NCBI GenBank assembly: GCA_965248495.1
Contig: CBDFJL010000003.1
Coordinates: 248,001-312,000, forward strand
Length of the DNA stretch: 64,000 nucleotides
Direction of reading: 5' to 3'
Origin: CAUYXS01 sp965248495
Lineage (GTDB): Bacteria; Chloroflexota; Dehalococcoidia; Lucifugimonadales; Australimonadaceae
Shown piece after piece: positions 31,462 to 40,421 of this stretch. The position numbers and the translations under genes are program-made. The first letter of the stretch is position 1. Each line of letters begins with the position of its first letter. The notes beneath the pieces are model-generated. The model did not search any database, was not told the DNA's origin, and was given only the letters and a program-made list of their open reading frames with translations.

Positions 31462-33752
31462 GCCGGCGGGGACCCCATCCGGTCGAGCTTGGCGAAGCTG
31501 TGCAGCAGGCGCTTGATGCCGGAGGCACCGGCGAAAGCCACGGTGATCTCGAAGTCGGCACCCGTCAGATTGCAGCTGACCACGATGCCCTGCCCAAAGC
31601 TCTGGTGCACGACCTTGTCCCCCGCCCTGAACGGGGCGGCGGTAGAAGCCGTCGCGACGCCACCCGCGGCGGGAGTCGTCCAGCGGTCGTACGCGACCGT
31701 TGGCCCGCGCTGGAGCTGGCGCCCCGGCACCTCGATAAGGTGCTGCGGTATGTCCGCGAGGAACCGCGACGGCGGGTTGCCCTGCGCCATGCCAAAGAGG
31801 CGTCGGCGGAAGGCGCGCATGAGATACAGGCGATTCCTGGCACGCGTCATGCCGACGTAGGCGATACGCCGTTCCTCCTCCATCTGCTCCGGGTCGTCCA
31901 CCGAGCGGCTATGCGGCAGGAGGCCCTCCTCCATCCCCACCATGAAGACGATGGGGAACTCCAGCCCCTTGATCTGGTGGAGTGTGATCAGCGTCACGTA
32001 CTGCTGCTCATCGTCGTGGATCTCGTCCTGGTCGGTGACCAGCGTGACGTTCTCTAGGAACATGGACAGGGCTTCGCGGGCGGGCAGGTCCGCCAGGTCG
32101 GTGGCCACGCCTCGCAACTCTCGCAGGTTATCGAGCCGGTCCTCCGAGTCGGCGTCGCCGGAGTCAAGCAGCATCCGCCTGTAGCCGGTGCGCTCGATGA
32201 CTGCGTCGATGAGGCGGGGCACGTCGAGCGAATCGACATCTGCCGCCAACCCGTTGAGCAGGCCGAGAAAGTCGACAAGCTGCTGGCGTTGCCGGGCCGC
32301 GAAGGGCGAGGGCACCTCTCTTGAGGGGGCAGCTGGCCCAGGACCCGCGGGCGCGAGGTCCAGGGCAGCGGCATCTGGGGGTGCGCCACCGGCCTCCTCC
32401 CCCGCCAGCACCTGCAGCGCGACGTACGGCGGCAAGCCCAGGCTCGCGGCCCACATGGTCAGGTCGTCGACGGTCCGCTTGCCGATGCCGCGGGGCGGAA
32501 CGTTGATGACGCGGCCCAAGCTCACCTCGTCGTAGGGGTCGGCAATCAGCCGGAGGTAGGCGAGCAGGTCTTTAATCTCGCGCCGCTGATAGAACCGAAC
32601 GCCGCCTATGAGCTTGTAGGGCACTCCGTACCGAAGGCACGCCTCCTCCAGCGCTCGCGACTGCGCGTTGACACGGAAGGCGACGACACAGTCCCGAAGC
32701 TTGTAACCACCCTCACCGGTCAGGCGCGTCACCTCGTCGAGGACCATCCGCGCCTCCTCCTCCTCGGTGTAAGCCTCGGCGACGACGACCGGCTCGCCGC
32801 CGTCGTTGGACGTGAAGAGGCGCTGGTCGAGACGCTGCCTGTTGCCCGCGATGACGTGCTGGGCCGCGTCCAAGATGGTCTTGGTGGAGCGGTAGTTCTC
32901 CGAGAGGTTGACCATTCTGGCGCGCGGGAAGTCCTTCTGGAAGGACAGGATGTTGCGGATGTCCGCGTTGCGCCAGGAGTAGATGGACTGGTCGGGGTCC
33001 CCGACCACGCACAGGTTCTGGTACTTGCCGGCGAGCATGCGCGCCAGCTGGTACTGGGCGATGTTGGTGTCCTGAAACTCGTCCACCATGAGGTGGATGA
33101 AGCGCTCCTGGTACTTGGCGAGCACTTCGGGAGCCCGCTGGAAGAGCTCGACGGTGCGGCTCAGCAGATCATCGAAGTCAACGCCGTGGCTGCGTGTCAT
33201 GAGGCCCTGGTACTGGACGAAGACGCGGCCGACAACCTCCGCGTAGTAGCCGTCCACCTGGTGTTGGAAACCCTCGGGGCCCAGGAGCTGGGACTTGGCC
33301 GCGGAGATCGCCCCGAGGACGGTCCGCGGGGGAAACGCCTTCTGGTCGATCTGCGCCTGTTCCATGGCGCGTTTCACCAAGTCCATCTGGTCGCTGTCGT
33401 CCATGATCACGAAGTCGCTGGGGATACCGATGGCCTCGCCGTCGCGGCGCAGTATTTGCGCGCACAGCGCGTGGAAGGTCGAGGCCGTGAGGCCCCTGGC
33501 GCGACCGCCGAGGAGCCGGTCGAGGCGCTCACGCATCTCCCGTGCCGCCCGGTTGGTGAACGTGACGGCGGCGATGCGTGTCGGCGAGATGCCGACCGTC
33601 CGCACGAGGTAGCCGATACGGTGGGTGATGACTCGCGTCTTGCCGCTGCCGGGGCCGGCGACGATGAGCAACGGGCCGTCAATGTGCTCGACAGCCTGCC
33701 GCTGTGCCTCGTTCAGCCCCTCGAGGAGGCTGCTATTGGTGGAGGACGCCAT
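31458..33752 (-). CDS. pcrA: UvrD/PcrA-family 3'-5' DNA helicase
   Basis: 764 aa, normal for PcrA. Motif I VAGPGSGKTRVITHR, Ia FTNRAAREMRERL, II LMVDEFQDTNIAQY, III GDPDQSIYSWRNADI, IV SENYRSTKTILDAAQ, V ITLHQIKGLEFPIVFMVG and VI RRIAYVGMTRARNRLYL are all present. The C terminus has the Tudor-like tail (GDKVVHQSFGQGIV) that binds RNA polymerase in PcrA. It acts in nucleotide excision repair and clearing of replication conflicts. Confidence 0.95.
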   Translation of the reverse strand: MASSTNSSLLEGLNEAQRQAVEHIDGPLLIVAGPGSGKTRVITHRIGYLVRTVGISPTRIAAVTFTNRAAREMRERLDRLLGGRARGLTASTFHALCAQILRRDGEAIGIPSDFVIMDDSDQMDLVKRAMEQAQIDQKAFPPRTVLGAISAAKSQLLGPEGFQHQVDGYYAEVVGRVFVQYQGLMTRSHGVDFDDLLSRTVELFQRAPEVLAKYQERFIHLMVDEFQDTNIAQYQLARMLAGKYQNLCVVGDPDQSIYSWRNADIRNILSFQKDFPRARMVNLSENYRSTKTILDAAQHVIAGNRQRLDQRLFTSNDGGEPVVVAEAYTEEEEARMVLDEVTRLTGEGGYKLRDCVVAFRVNAQSRALEEACLRYGVPYKLIGGVRFYQRREIKDLLAYLRLIADPYDEVSLGRVINVPPRGIGKRTVDDLTMWAASLGLPPYVALQVLAGEEAGGAPPDAAALDLAPAGPGPAAPSREVPSPFAARQRQQLVDFLGLLNGLAADVDSLDVPRLIDAVIERTGYRRMLLDSGDADSEDRLDNLRELRGVATDLADLPAREALSMFLENVTLVTDQDEIHDDEQQYVTLITLHQIKGLEFPIVFMVGMEEGLLPHSRSVDDPEQMEEERRIAYVGMTRARNRLYLMRAFRRRLFGMAQGNPPSRFLADIPQHLIEVPGRQLQRGPTVAYDRWTTPAAGGVATASTAAPFRAGDKVVHQSFGQGIVVSCNLTGADFEITVAFAGASGIKRLLHSFAKLDRMGSPPA

Positions 33753-33875
33753 GTGGGTTGATTATACGGTCGGGGCTGACCATGCGGCCTTACCCCGGCG
33801 ACGGCGCGCGGAGCCCGAGGCATGCCCTCGGCTGGCGTATGCTCGTCCTCACCCCACCTCTCGGCCGGCGCGCAT

Positions 33876-34313
33876 ATGGACGACCCGCACCCCCACCACT
33901 ACGTCGCCGTATTCGGCGACCCCGATGCGCCCGGCCACGTCCACGTCGAGGACGGCGAGTACGGCCACCGCAACCTGCCGCAGCAACTGACGCCCGGCGA
34001 CATGGTCCTGCTCTACTGCACCGGCACCTACCGGCGGTACCCGCGCTCCGTACCGGGCATCGGCATCGTGACGCGCGTCGAGCAGGCCACGCGCGACTTC
34101 TGGTACGACTACCTGCCGCTGCGCCAGGCGCTGCCGCTGGAGCTGCTGCGCTTCCGCATGGAGACGGCCGACCAGGACAGCCTGGCCAACATTCGGTTCG
34201 ACACCTTTTGGTTCTTCCGCGTGTCGCTGGCGTCGTTCCGTGCGGTCATGCAGGGCGCATTGTTGGGGCGGCCCCTCGACTCCGACACCCAGCAGGGCCC
34301 GCTGCCGGAGTAG
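33876..34313 (+). CDS. Conserved unknown, possibly EVE/PUA-like
   Basis: 145 aa from the ATG at 33876 (MDDPHPHHYVAVFGDPDAPG); an in-frame start at 33822 gives a poor N terminus. Segments PGDMVLLYCTGTYRRYP and GIGIVTRVEQATRDFWYDYL resemble the EVE/PUA-type fold that binds modified bases, where GD-V-Y pocket strands recur, but the match is faint. Monocistronic; converges on gpsA with a shared hairpin. Confidence 0.5.
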   Translation: MDDPHPHHYVAVFGDPDAPGHVHVEDGEYGHRNLPQQLTPGDMVLLYCTGTYRRYPRSVPGIGIVTRVEQATRDFWYDYLPLRQALPLELLRFRMETADQDSLANIRFDTFWFFRVSLASFRAVMQGALLGRPLDSDTQQGPLPE

Positions 34314-34340
34314 GGGCCGCAGCGCGGCGCCTACTCCGGC
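34306..34340. terminator. Bidirectional hairpin between convergent genes
   Basis: Inverted repeat with 16-base arms (CCGGAGTAGGGGCCGC against GCGGCGCCTACTCCGG, one mismatch) and a three-base loop. It contains the stop codons of both convergent genes. No T-run, but placement and symmetry suggest a two-way transcript end. Confidence 0.55.
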
Positions 34341-35344
34341 TTGGGCGTGCGGTCCATGAGCAACGCGGCGGCTTCGCGCGGGCTGAGCCCCTCGAATAGC
34401 ACGCGGTTGGTCAGCTCGGTGATGGGCATTTCGATGCCAAGCGTGCCCGCGAGGGCCAGCGCCAACGGCGTCGTGTTCACCCCCTCGGCCACTTCGCCAC
34501 CCAGCCACGCGATAATGTCGGCCAGCGACCCGCCGCGCGCAAGCTCGACGCCGACGCGATGGTTGCGGCTCAGAGCGCTGAAGCAGGTCGCGACCAGGTC
34601 GCCCATGCCCGCCAGGCCCGCGAAGGTGGCCGGCTGAGCGCCCGCCGCCAGGCCCAGGCGGGTTATCTCCGCCAGGCCGCGGTTCACGAACCCCGCCTTG
34701 GCGTTGTCGCCCACCCCCATGCCGTCGGCGATGCCGGCCCCGATGGCAATGATGTTCTTCAGCGCACCACCGAGCTCGGTGCCGACCACGTCGCTGTTCG
34801 TGTAGACGCGGAAGGTTGGCGAGTTGAGGACCTGCTGCGCCAGCGCATAGACGCCGGCGTCCTCGGACGCGACCACGGTGGGCGCCGGCAGGTCACGGAC
34901 GATCTCGTGGGCCAAGTTCGGGCCCGATAGCGCGCCTATCCGCGCTGCCGGCAGCTCCTCCGCGAGGACGACGCTCATGCGCTTGTGAGAGCTTGGCTCC
35001 AGTCCCTTGGACGCGGAGATCAGGACCGTCCCGTCGGCGAGTGCACCGCTGATGCGCTTGGCGTTCTCCCGCATCGTCGGAGACGGCACAGCGACAAACA
35101 CCGCCGACGCATCGACGAGCGCATCGGCGGGCGCCGCCGTCACGACGAGTGAGTCCGGGAAGGGCTGGCCCGGCAGACGCCGGGTATGCTCGCGCGCCGC
35201 GCCCAGCTCCCGCGCCTCGTCCGTGGTGCGCGCCAACAGCCGCACGGGGATGCCGCGCCGGGCCATGATGATGGCCAGCGTCGTCCCCCACGTCGTCGCG
35301 CCGACGACCGCGACGGGGCCAAGTTGCTCGGAGGCCGACGTCAT
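34331..35344 (-). CDS. gpsA: Glycerol-3-phosphate dehydrogenase [NAD(P)+]
   Basis: 337 aa. The N-terminal Rossmann motif is VAVVGATTWGTTLAIIMARR (GATTWGT where GAGxWGT is usual), then VFVAVPSPTMRE, LSGPNLAHEI, the catalytic Lys region GGALKNIIAIGAGIADG with NAKAGFVNRGLAEI, and the substrate-binding AGMGDLVATCFSALSRNHRVG. It makes sn-glycerol-3-phosphate for phospholipids. Lies ~165 bp downstream of thrS on the same strand. Confidence 0.93.
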   Translation of the reverse strand: MTSASEQLGPVAVVGATTWGTTLAIIMARRGIPVRLLARTTDEARELGAAREHTRRLPGQPFPDSLVVTAAPADALVDASAVFVAVPSPTMRENAKRISGALADGTVLISASKGLEPSSHKRMSVVLAEELPAARIGALSGPNLAHEIVRDLPAPTVVASEDAGVYALAQQVLNSPTFRVYTNSDVVGTELGGALKNIIAIGAGIADGMGVGDNAKAGFVNRGLAEITRLGLAAGAQPATFAGLAGMGDLVATCFSALSRNHRVGVELARGGSLADIIAWLGGEVAEGVNTTPLALALAGTLGIEMPITELTNRVLFEGLSPREAAALLMDRTPKPE

Positions 35345-35509
35345 GTTCCTAACTCACACCATCCACGAGAGCTTTCAAGAACCCGAAGGGGACACCCACT
35401 CGGGCTCCTCCGCAGGGTTTCACCCCCTGCACTCCCGCGTCAATCGAGCAGAGCCTCGCCGCCCTGAACCAGGTTCGTGCTGAGGCTCTCGAAGCACGCG
35501 CAGGAGCAG

Positions 35510-37264
35510 CTACGCCCTGGTGCGTGCCTCGTCCGCCATCCGCGCCGCAACCTCGGCGATCGGCATGATGCCAAGGTCGTCGCCCGAGCGCAGGCGCACA
35601 GCGGCTCCGCCCGCTTCCGCCTCCTTGTCGCCCACGACCAGCATGTACGGCACCTTGTTCATCTGCGCGTCGCGGATCTTGGCGTTCATGCGCTCGTTGC
35701 GCTCGTCCACCGTGACGCGCAGACCCGCTCCCGCCAGCTGATCGCGCACCGAGGCCGCGTGCTCGGCGTGGCGGTCGGCGATGGGGATGACGACCGCCTG
35801 CACGGGCGCGAGCCACACAGGGAAGGCGCCGCCGTAGTGCTCCACGAGCACGCCGAAGAAGCGCTCGAGCGACCCGAAGAGCGCGCGGTGCACCATGTAC
35901 GGGCGATGTTCCGTGCCGTCGGCGCCAACGTACGTCAGGTCGAAGCGCTCGGGCAGATTGAAGTCGAACTGGATGGTCGTGCACTGCCACGAGCGTCCGA
36001 TGGCGTCACGCACTCTGATGTCGAGCTTCGGCCCGTAGAACGCGCCGCCGCCCTCGTCGACCAGATACTCGACGCCCCGGCGGTCCAGCGCCCGGCGCAG
36101 CGACTCCGTGGCGTGGTCCCAGCTCTCCAACGGCCCCACGGCCTTTTCGGGGCGTGTGCTCAGGTAGACGTCATAAGCCTTGAAGCCATAGGTGCCCAGC
36201 AGGTCGAAGGCGAAGTCCAGCACGCCGACGACCTCATCCTCCACCTGCTCGGGCGTGCAGAAGATGTGGGCGTCGTCCTGCGTGAACCCACGCACGCGCA
36301 GCAGGCCATGCAGGACGCCGGAGCGCTCGTAGCGGTAGACGGTGCCCAGCTCCGTATAGCGCACTGGCAGCTCCCGATAGGAGCGCTTGGCGGAGTCGTA
36401 GATGTGGACGTGGAACGGGCAGTTCATCGGCTTGGCGAAGTACTCCTGGCCCTCCACGTCCATCGAGTCGTACATGCTCTCGCGGTAGAAATCGAGGTGC
36501 CCGCTCGTCTCCCACAGCGACGCCTTGCCGATGTGGGGCGAGTAGACCAGCTCATAGCCGCGGGCGAGATGCTCGTCGCGCCAGTGGTCCTCCATGGTGG
36601 AGCGCACGCGCGCGCCCTTGGGGTGCCACAGGATGAGGCCCGGGCCGACCTGGTCGTGGTGCGAGAACAGGTCGAGCTCGCGCCCCAGCGTTCGGTGGTC
36701 ACGACGCGCCGCCTCCTCCAGCTGGTGCAGGTGAGCATCGAGTGCGTCCTGGGACTCCCAGGCGGTGCCGTAGATGCGCTGGAGCATCGTGTTGCGCTCG
36801 TCGCCACGCCAGTAAGCGCCCGCGACGTTCAGCAGCTTGAACGCCGGTATCGCGCCCGTGCTGTCGACGTGGCGGCCGCGGCAGAGATCGAGGAACGCGC
36901 CGTGCCGGCAGGTGGTGATGCGCTCGTCACCGGGCAGGTCGTCGATGATCTCCTGCTTGTAACGCTGGTCCGCGAACAGCTCCTTCGCCTTTTCCCTCGT
37001 GACCTCTGCCATCTCGAAGGGGTAGTCCTTCCCCATGCGCTCGCGCATCACCGCTTCGAGCTGTTCGAGGTCTTCGGGCGTGAACGGCCGCGGTGCGTCG
37101 AAGTCGTAGTAGAAGCCATCCTCCACCGGCGGGCCGATGGCGTACTTGGCCTCGGGAAAGAGGTCCATGACAGCATCGGCCAGCACGTGTGCGGCCGAGT
37201 GGCGGATGCGGAAGCGCCGGTCCTCCAGCGCTTCCTCCTCGGGTGTCAGTTGCTTGATCGGCAT
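35510..37264 (-). CDS. thrS: Threonyl-tRNA synthetase (lacks the N-terminal TGS domain)
   Basis: 584 aa; E. coli ThrS is 642. The protein starts almost directly at the SAD/editing domain (RHSAAHVLADAVMDLFPEAK, C/H residues TCRHGAFLDLCRGRH). It continues through the class II core with GPGLILWHPKGARVR, FAKPMNCPFHVHIYDS (zinc Cys), RVRGFTQDDAHIFCT and HRALFGSLERFF. The anticodon domain ends it (VWLAPVQAVVIPIADRH). No TGS domain precedes it in this frame. Expression is probably controlled by the Thr-rich leader peptide and terminator just upstream (37318-37457). Confidence 0.95.
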   Translation of the reverse strand: MPIKQLTPEEEALEDRRFRIRHSAAHVLADAVMDLFPEAKYAIGPPVEDGFYYDFDAPRPFTPEDLEQLEAVMRERMGKDYPFEMAEVTREKAKELFADQRYKQEIIDDLPGDERITTCRHGAFLDLCRGRHVDSTGAIPAFKLLNVAGAYWRGDERNTMLQRIYGTAWESQDALDAHLHQLEEAARRDHRTLGRELDLFSHHDQVGPGLILWHPKGARVRSTMEDHWRDEHLARGYELVYSPHIGKASLWETSGHLDFYRESMYDSMDVEGQEYFAKPMNCPFHVHIYDSAKRSYRELPVRYTELGTVYRYERSGVLHGLLRVRGFTQDDAHIFCTPEQVEDEVVGVLDFAFDLLGTYGFKAYDVYLSTRPEKAVGPLESWDHATESLRRALDRRGVEYLVDEGGGAFYGPKLDIRVRDAIGRSWQCTTIQFDFNLPERFDLTYVGADGTEHRPYMVHRALFGSLERFFGVLVEHYGGAFPVWLAPVQAVVIPIADRHAEHAASVRDQLAGAGLRVTVDERNERMNAKIRDAQMNKVPYMLVVGDKEAEAGGAAVRLRSGDDLGIMPIAEVAARMADEARTRA

Positions 37265-37317
37265 TCTTTTGTCCTCTACCGGCCCGCTGAGCGAGACGAT
37301 GACATAGGGGCCTCAAC

Positions 37318-37341
37318 AAAAAAGGGCGCCGGGGCGCCCTT
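37318..37341 (-). terminator. Attenuator-type terminator in the thrS leader
   Basis: On the minus strand a perfect 9-bp stem (AAGGGCGCC / GGCGCCCTT) with a two-base loop runs into six T. It lies 24 bp after the leader-peptide stop and 54 bp before the thrS start, where a terminator makes sense only as a conditional attenuator. Confidence 0.8.
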
Positions 37342-37364
37342 CAGCTTTGTAACGCGGGCTTGCC

Positions 37365-37457
37365 CTACGAGACTGTTGCGGCCGCGACGGTCACCACCCC
37401 TGCGGCGGTGTTCGCCGTGGCCTCGATAGTCGCCGTGGTCGTCGTGAGGGCGCGCAT
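37365..37457 (-). CDS. Thr-rich leader peptide of thrS (attenuation)
   Basis: 30 codons from the ATG at 37457. Nine of the 30 residues are Thr, beginning MRALTTTTATIEATANT. A rho-independent terminator follows 24 bp after its stop, then thrS. By analogy with ThrL of E. coli, ribosome stalling at Thr codons when charged tRNA-Thr is low would prevent terminator folding and raise thrS expression. No good Shine-Dalgarno is seen; the -10 box ends only nine bases before the ATG, suggesting leaderless translation. The frame also extends upstream to 37571 but overlaps the divergent nadB start. Confidence 0.65.
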   Translation of the reverse strand: MRALTTTTATIEATANTAAGVVTVAAATVS

Positions 37458-37466
37458 GTCACCGTC

Positions 37467-37496
37467 AGCATAGCCAAGCCGCGAGACCGCTGTCCA
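37467..37496 (-). promoter_or_regulatory. Promoter of the thrS leader
   Basis: On the minus strand TGGACA (37496-37491), an 18-bp spacer and TATGCT (37472-37467). The predicted start is near 37460, at or next to the leader-peptide ATG. Confidence 0.55.
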
Positions 37497-37563
37497 GCAG
37501 CGAGCGCACACGCCCGGCCCGTCCCAGAGCGTTACCTGGCCTGGGCTATGCTTGCCTGCACGC

Positions 37564-39108
37564 ATGGCCACGCGCTTCGACTACGTCATCATCGGCAGCG
37601 GCATCGCTGGCCTCTTCGCCGCGCTCCACGCCAAAGACCACGGCACGGTGCTAGTACTCACCAAGGGCGGCATCCACGACACGAACACGCTGTTCGCGCA
37701 GGGTGGCATCGCCGCTGCCGTTGGCGGCGACGACTCGCCCCTGATCCACACCCAGGACACGTTGCGGGCCGCGGCCGGCCTCGCCGACCCAGGCGCAGTC
37801 GAAGTGCTGACCACCGAGGGGCCACAGCGGGTGGCGGACCTGATGCGCATGGGCGTGGCATTCGATGAGGTCGAGGGGCAGACGGCGCTGGCAACTGAAG
37901 GTGCCCACAGCCGGCCTCGTGTCCTGCACGCCGGCGGCGACGCCACGGGCGCGCACATGGAGACGACATTGGCCCAGCTCGCCCGCGCCTCTTCTGTCGA
38001 GGTGCTGGAATACGCGCTGGTCATCGCCATCCGATGCGACGCGAGCGGCCGCGCCGTCGGCGTCGATGTGCTGGACGCACAGAAACGTATCGCCGTCCGC
38101 TTCGAAGCCGGCGCCGTCGTCCTCGCCAGCGGAGGCGCAGGCCAGCTGTTCCGCGCCACGACCAACCCAGCGGTGGCGACGGGCGATGGTGTGGCGCTTG
38201 CGTTCAGCGCGGGCGCGGAGCTTGCCGGGATGGAGTTCTACCAATTCCACCCAACTGCGCTATCGCTCCCCAGCGCACCCCACTTCCTTATTTCGGAGGC
38301 GGTTCGCGGCGAAGGGGCCGTGCTTCGCAACCTGGCCGGCGAAGCATTCATGGCCCGCTACCACGATCAGGCCGACCTGGCGCCACGCGACGTCGTGTCC
38401 CGCGCGATCGTCAGCGAGATGGGACGGGACGGCGCGGACCACGTGCTGCTGGACGCGACCCATCTCTCGGCGGACCGCATCGCCATGCGCTTCCCGACGA
38501 TCTACCAGACCTGCATGGAGCACGGTGTCGACATGACGGCCGAGCCGATACCCGTCACACCCGCAGCTCACTACATGATGGGCGGCGTTCGCACCAACCT
38601 GTGGGGCGAGACGACCGTGCCGGGCCTGTACGTCTGTGGCGAAGCGTCCTTCACGGGCGTCCACGGGGCCAACCGGCTGGCCAGCAACTCGCTGCTGGAG
38701 ACCGTGGTGTTTGCTCGCAGGGTTATCGAGCGCACGCTCGGGGCGGCGCCAGAGGAGGGCCCGCCTGAGCTGTCGGCGGACGTGATTCGGCTGCGGCCAA
38801 CCGGGACAACCGAGACGCCCGCCATCAGCCACGACGCACTCCAGCGCCTCATGTGGGAGAAGGTCGGCATCGTCCGCGACGGCCCCGGCCTGGCCGATGC
38901 GGCGCACGTCCTCGGCGCATGGGCCGCGCAGCAGCCCTACCCCGGCGACCGCGGGAGCCAGGAGCTGGCGAACATGGCGCTGGTGGGCTGGCTGATGGCG
39001 GTGGCCGCGCTGCGCAGGACCGAGAGCCGGGGCGCGCACTATCGCACCGACTTCCCCGAGTCGTCCGACGCCTGGCTCAGGCAGATCGTGCTGGCGCAAG
39101 GTGGGTAA
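37564..39108 (+). CDS. nadB: L-aspartate oxidase
   Basis: 514 aa from the ATG at 37564 (MATRFDYVIIGSGIAGLFAA). The FAD site GSGIAGL, then TNTLFAQGGIAAAVGGDDSP and HSRPRVLHAGGDATGAHM, the fumarate-reductase-family catalytic region MEFYQFHPTAL, and AAHYMMGGVRTNLWGET with GVHGANRLASNSLLETVVF match NadB. It oxidises aspartate to iminoaspartate for NAD synthesis. nadA and nadC are not in the window. Divergent from the thrS leader, with a TATGCT -10-like box 12 bp before the start. Confidence 0.93.
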   Translation: MATRFDYVIIGSGIAGLFAALHAKDHGTVLVLTKGGIHDTNTLFAQGGIAAAVGGDDSPLIHTQDTLRAAAGLADPGAVEVLTTEGPQRVADLMRMGVAFDEVEGQTALATEGAHSRPRVLHAGGDATGAHMETTLAQLARASSVEVLEYALVIAIRCDASGRAVGVDVLDAQKRIAVRFEAGAVVLASGGAGQLFRATTNPAVATGDGVALAFSAGAELAGMEFYQFHPTALSLPSAPHFLISEAVRGEGAVLRNLAGEAFMARYHDQADLAPRDVVSRAIVSEMGRDGADHVLLDATHLSADRIAMRFPTIYQTCMEHGVDMTAEPIPVTPAAHYMMGGVRTNLWGETTVPGLYVCGEASFTGVHGANRLASNSLLETVVFARRVIERTLGAAPEEGPPELSADVIRLRPTGTTETPAISHDALQRLMWEKVGIVRDGPGLADAAHVLGAWAAQQPYPGDRGSQELANMALVGWLMAVAALRRTESRGAHYRTDFPESSDAWLRQIVLAQGG

Positions 39109-39227
39109 CCTGCCGGCGCTATAATCGCTGGCGACGGCCGTTATCGTTGCACGACCGAGAGGTAGCCTGACCGTGGGCCCCGACGCTCTCCAGCCGGTAA
39201 CCACCGAATCACCGAAGGAGGCACACC

Positions 39228-39419
39228 ATGCCAATCTGCCTGCCCTGTGCCCACGAAGTAGCGGACACCGTGCCGCACTGGGACTATGAGGACGTGACGT
39301 TCTACTTCTGCTCGACCGGATGTGAGAAGCGCGTCAAGATGGAGCCCGAGCGGTGGCTTGCCATCGCCAAGTCCGGGACCGTCAAGGCCACCCCGCACGG
39401 TCCTCACCACACGCACTAG
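39228..39419 (+). CDS. Small YHS/TRASH-like metal-binding protein
   Basis: 63 aa with an excellent GAAGGAGG ribosome site. A Cys pair at 4 and 7 (CLPC) and FYFCSTGCEKRV with a second Cys pair surround a Trp/Tyr core, then EPERWLAIA and a His-rich tail (HGPHHTH). This is the YHS-type cysteine cluster found in metal sensors and chaperones. It lies between nadB and an SDR gene. Metal (Cu, Ni or Zn) not determinable. Confidence 0.75.
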   Translation: MPICLPCAHEVADTVPHWDYEDVTFYFCSTGCEKRVKMEPERWLAIAKSGTVKATPHGPHHTH

Positions 39420-39485
39420 CGCCGGGCGACATGAAACATTAGACCTGCTCAACGCCACCACGTTGCCCCACGGGGAGGTCCGTTC

Positions 39486-40355
39486 ATGTCACCAACCAAA
39501 GCACTGTCAGGTCGCGTCGCGCTCGTCACCGGTGCCCAGCACGGTATCGGCGCCGCAACGGCACAAGCGCTCGCTGAGCTTGGCGCCGACGTTTTCGTCC
39601 ACTACCTGCGTTCTGCCGTCCAGGACGGCGTGCCGGAGCCGAGCGGGCCTGGCGAGGAGCTCCATCGCTGGCGCCAGTCGACGAATGCCGACTCCGTCGT
39701 GGCGGCGATCCGGCACCGTGGGCAAAGAGCGGCAGCGCACGAGTGCGACCTTTCGGATCCGTCGACGATACCGGCGCTGTTCGACGTGGCGGAGGTGGCG
39801 TTGGGGCCCGTCGATATCCTGATCAACAACGCAGCCGTCGGAGGCGAAGACACGTTTGTGCCTTCCGTTGGCACCCCGGCAAACGAGCATCTAGGGCTCC
39901 GTGGGCTCGTCTCCTTGCCGATAACGGCCGAGAGCTACGACCGTCTTTTCGCGGTGAACAGCCGCGCGGCAGCGCTCATGACCGCGGAGTTAGCGCGCCG
40001 GCATGCCGAGAGGGGTGCGCATTGGGGACGCGTGGTCAACGTCAGCACCGATGGTGCCTATTGCTTCCCCGGCGAGGTGTCCTACGGCGCCAGCAAGGCC
40101 GCGATTGAGGCCTACAGCCGCTCCGCCGCCAAGGAACTCGGCCAGTTCGGGATCACCGTTAACGTCGTCTCACCGGGACCCATCCAGACGGGCTACATCC
40201 CGCGGGAGCTCGAAGTGAGGGTGGCGGCAGATACACCGTTGGGCCGCGTCGGGGAGCCGGAAGACGTGGCCGACGTCATCGCCTTCTTGGCGACGAATCA
40301 CGCACGGTGGGTAACGGGGCAGCTAATCCACGTGGGCGGGGGCCACCCCATGTAG
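39486..40355 (+). CDS. SDR-family oxidoreductase
   Basis: 289 aa. Classical SDR: cofactor motif VALVTGAQHGIGAATAQAL, ILINNAAVGGED (NNA), catalytic Ser region VVNVSTDGAYCFPGE and YGASKAAIEAYSRSAAKEL (YxxxK), ending VTGQLIHVGGGHPM. An insert after strand 2 (~residues 38-60) makes it ~40 aa longer than usual. FabG-like in type; substrate unknown. Confidence 0.88.
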   Translation: MSPTKALSGRVALVTGAQHGIGAATAQALAELGADVFVHYLRSAVQDGVPEPSGPGEELHRWRQSTNADSVVAAIRHRGQRAAAHECDLSDPSTIPALFDVAEVALGPVDILINNAAVGGEDTFVPSVGTPANEHLGLRGLVSLPITAESYDRLFAVNSRAAALMTAELARRHAERGAHWGRVVNVSTDGAYCFPGEVSYGASKAAIEAYSRSAAKELGQFGITVNVVSPGPIQTGYIPRELEVRVAADTPLGRVGEPEDVADVIAFLATNHARWVTGQLIHVGGGHPM

Positions 40356-40421
40356 GCGCCTGTGGCCCCAAGGTTGCCTCTGATATCATGGGCGCACGCC
40401 GTTTTCGTGCGGAGGAACGCG

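Noticed and set aside
35477..37429. 650-codon plus-strand ORF
   Set aside because: Antisense shadow of thrS; His/Val/Arg/Gln-rich with no family features.
37318..37457. T-box riboswitch for thrS
   Set aside because: No T-box consensus (UGGN-type bulge, stem I motifs) is seen; the Thr-codon leader explains the terminator better.
37365..37571. 68-codon ORF as a stand-alone protein
   Set aside because: Its first half overlaps the divergent nadB start and has shadow composition; only the last 30 codons make sense, as a leader peptide.
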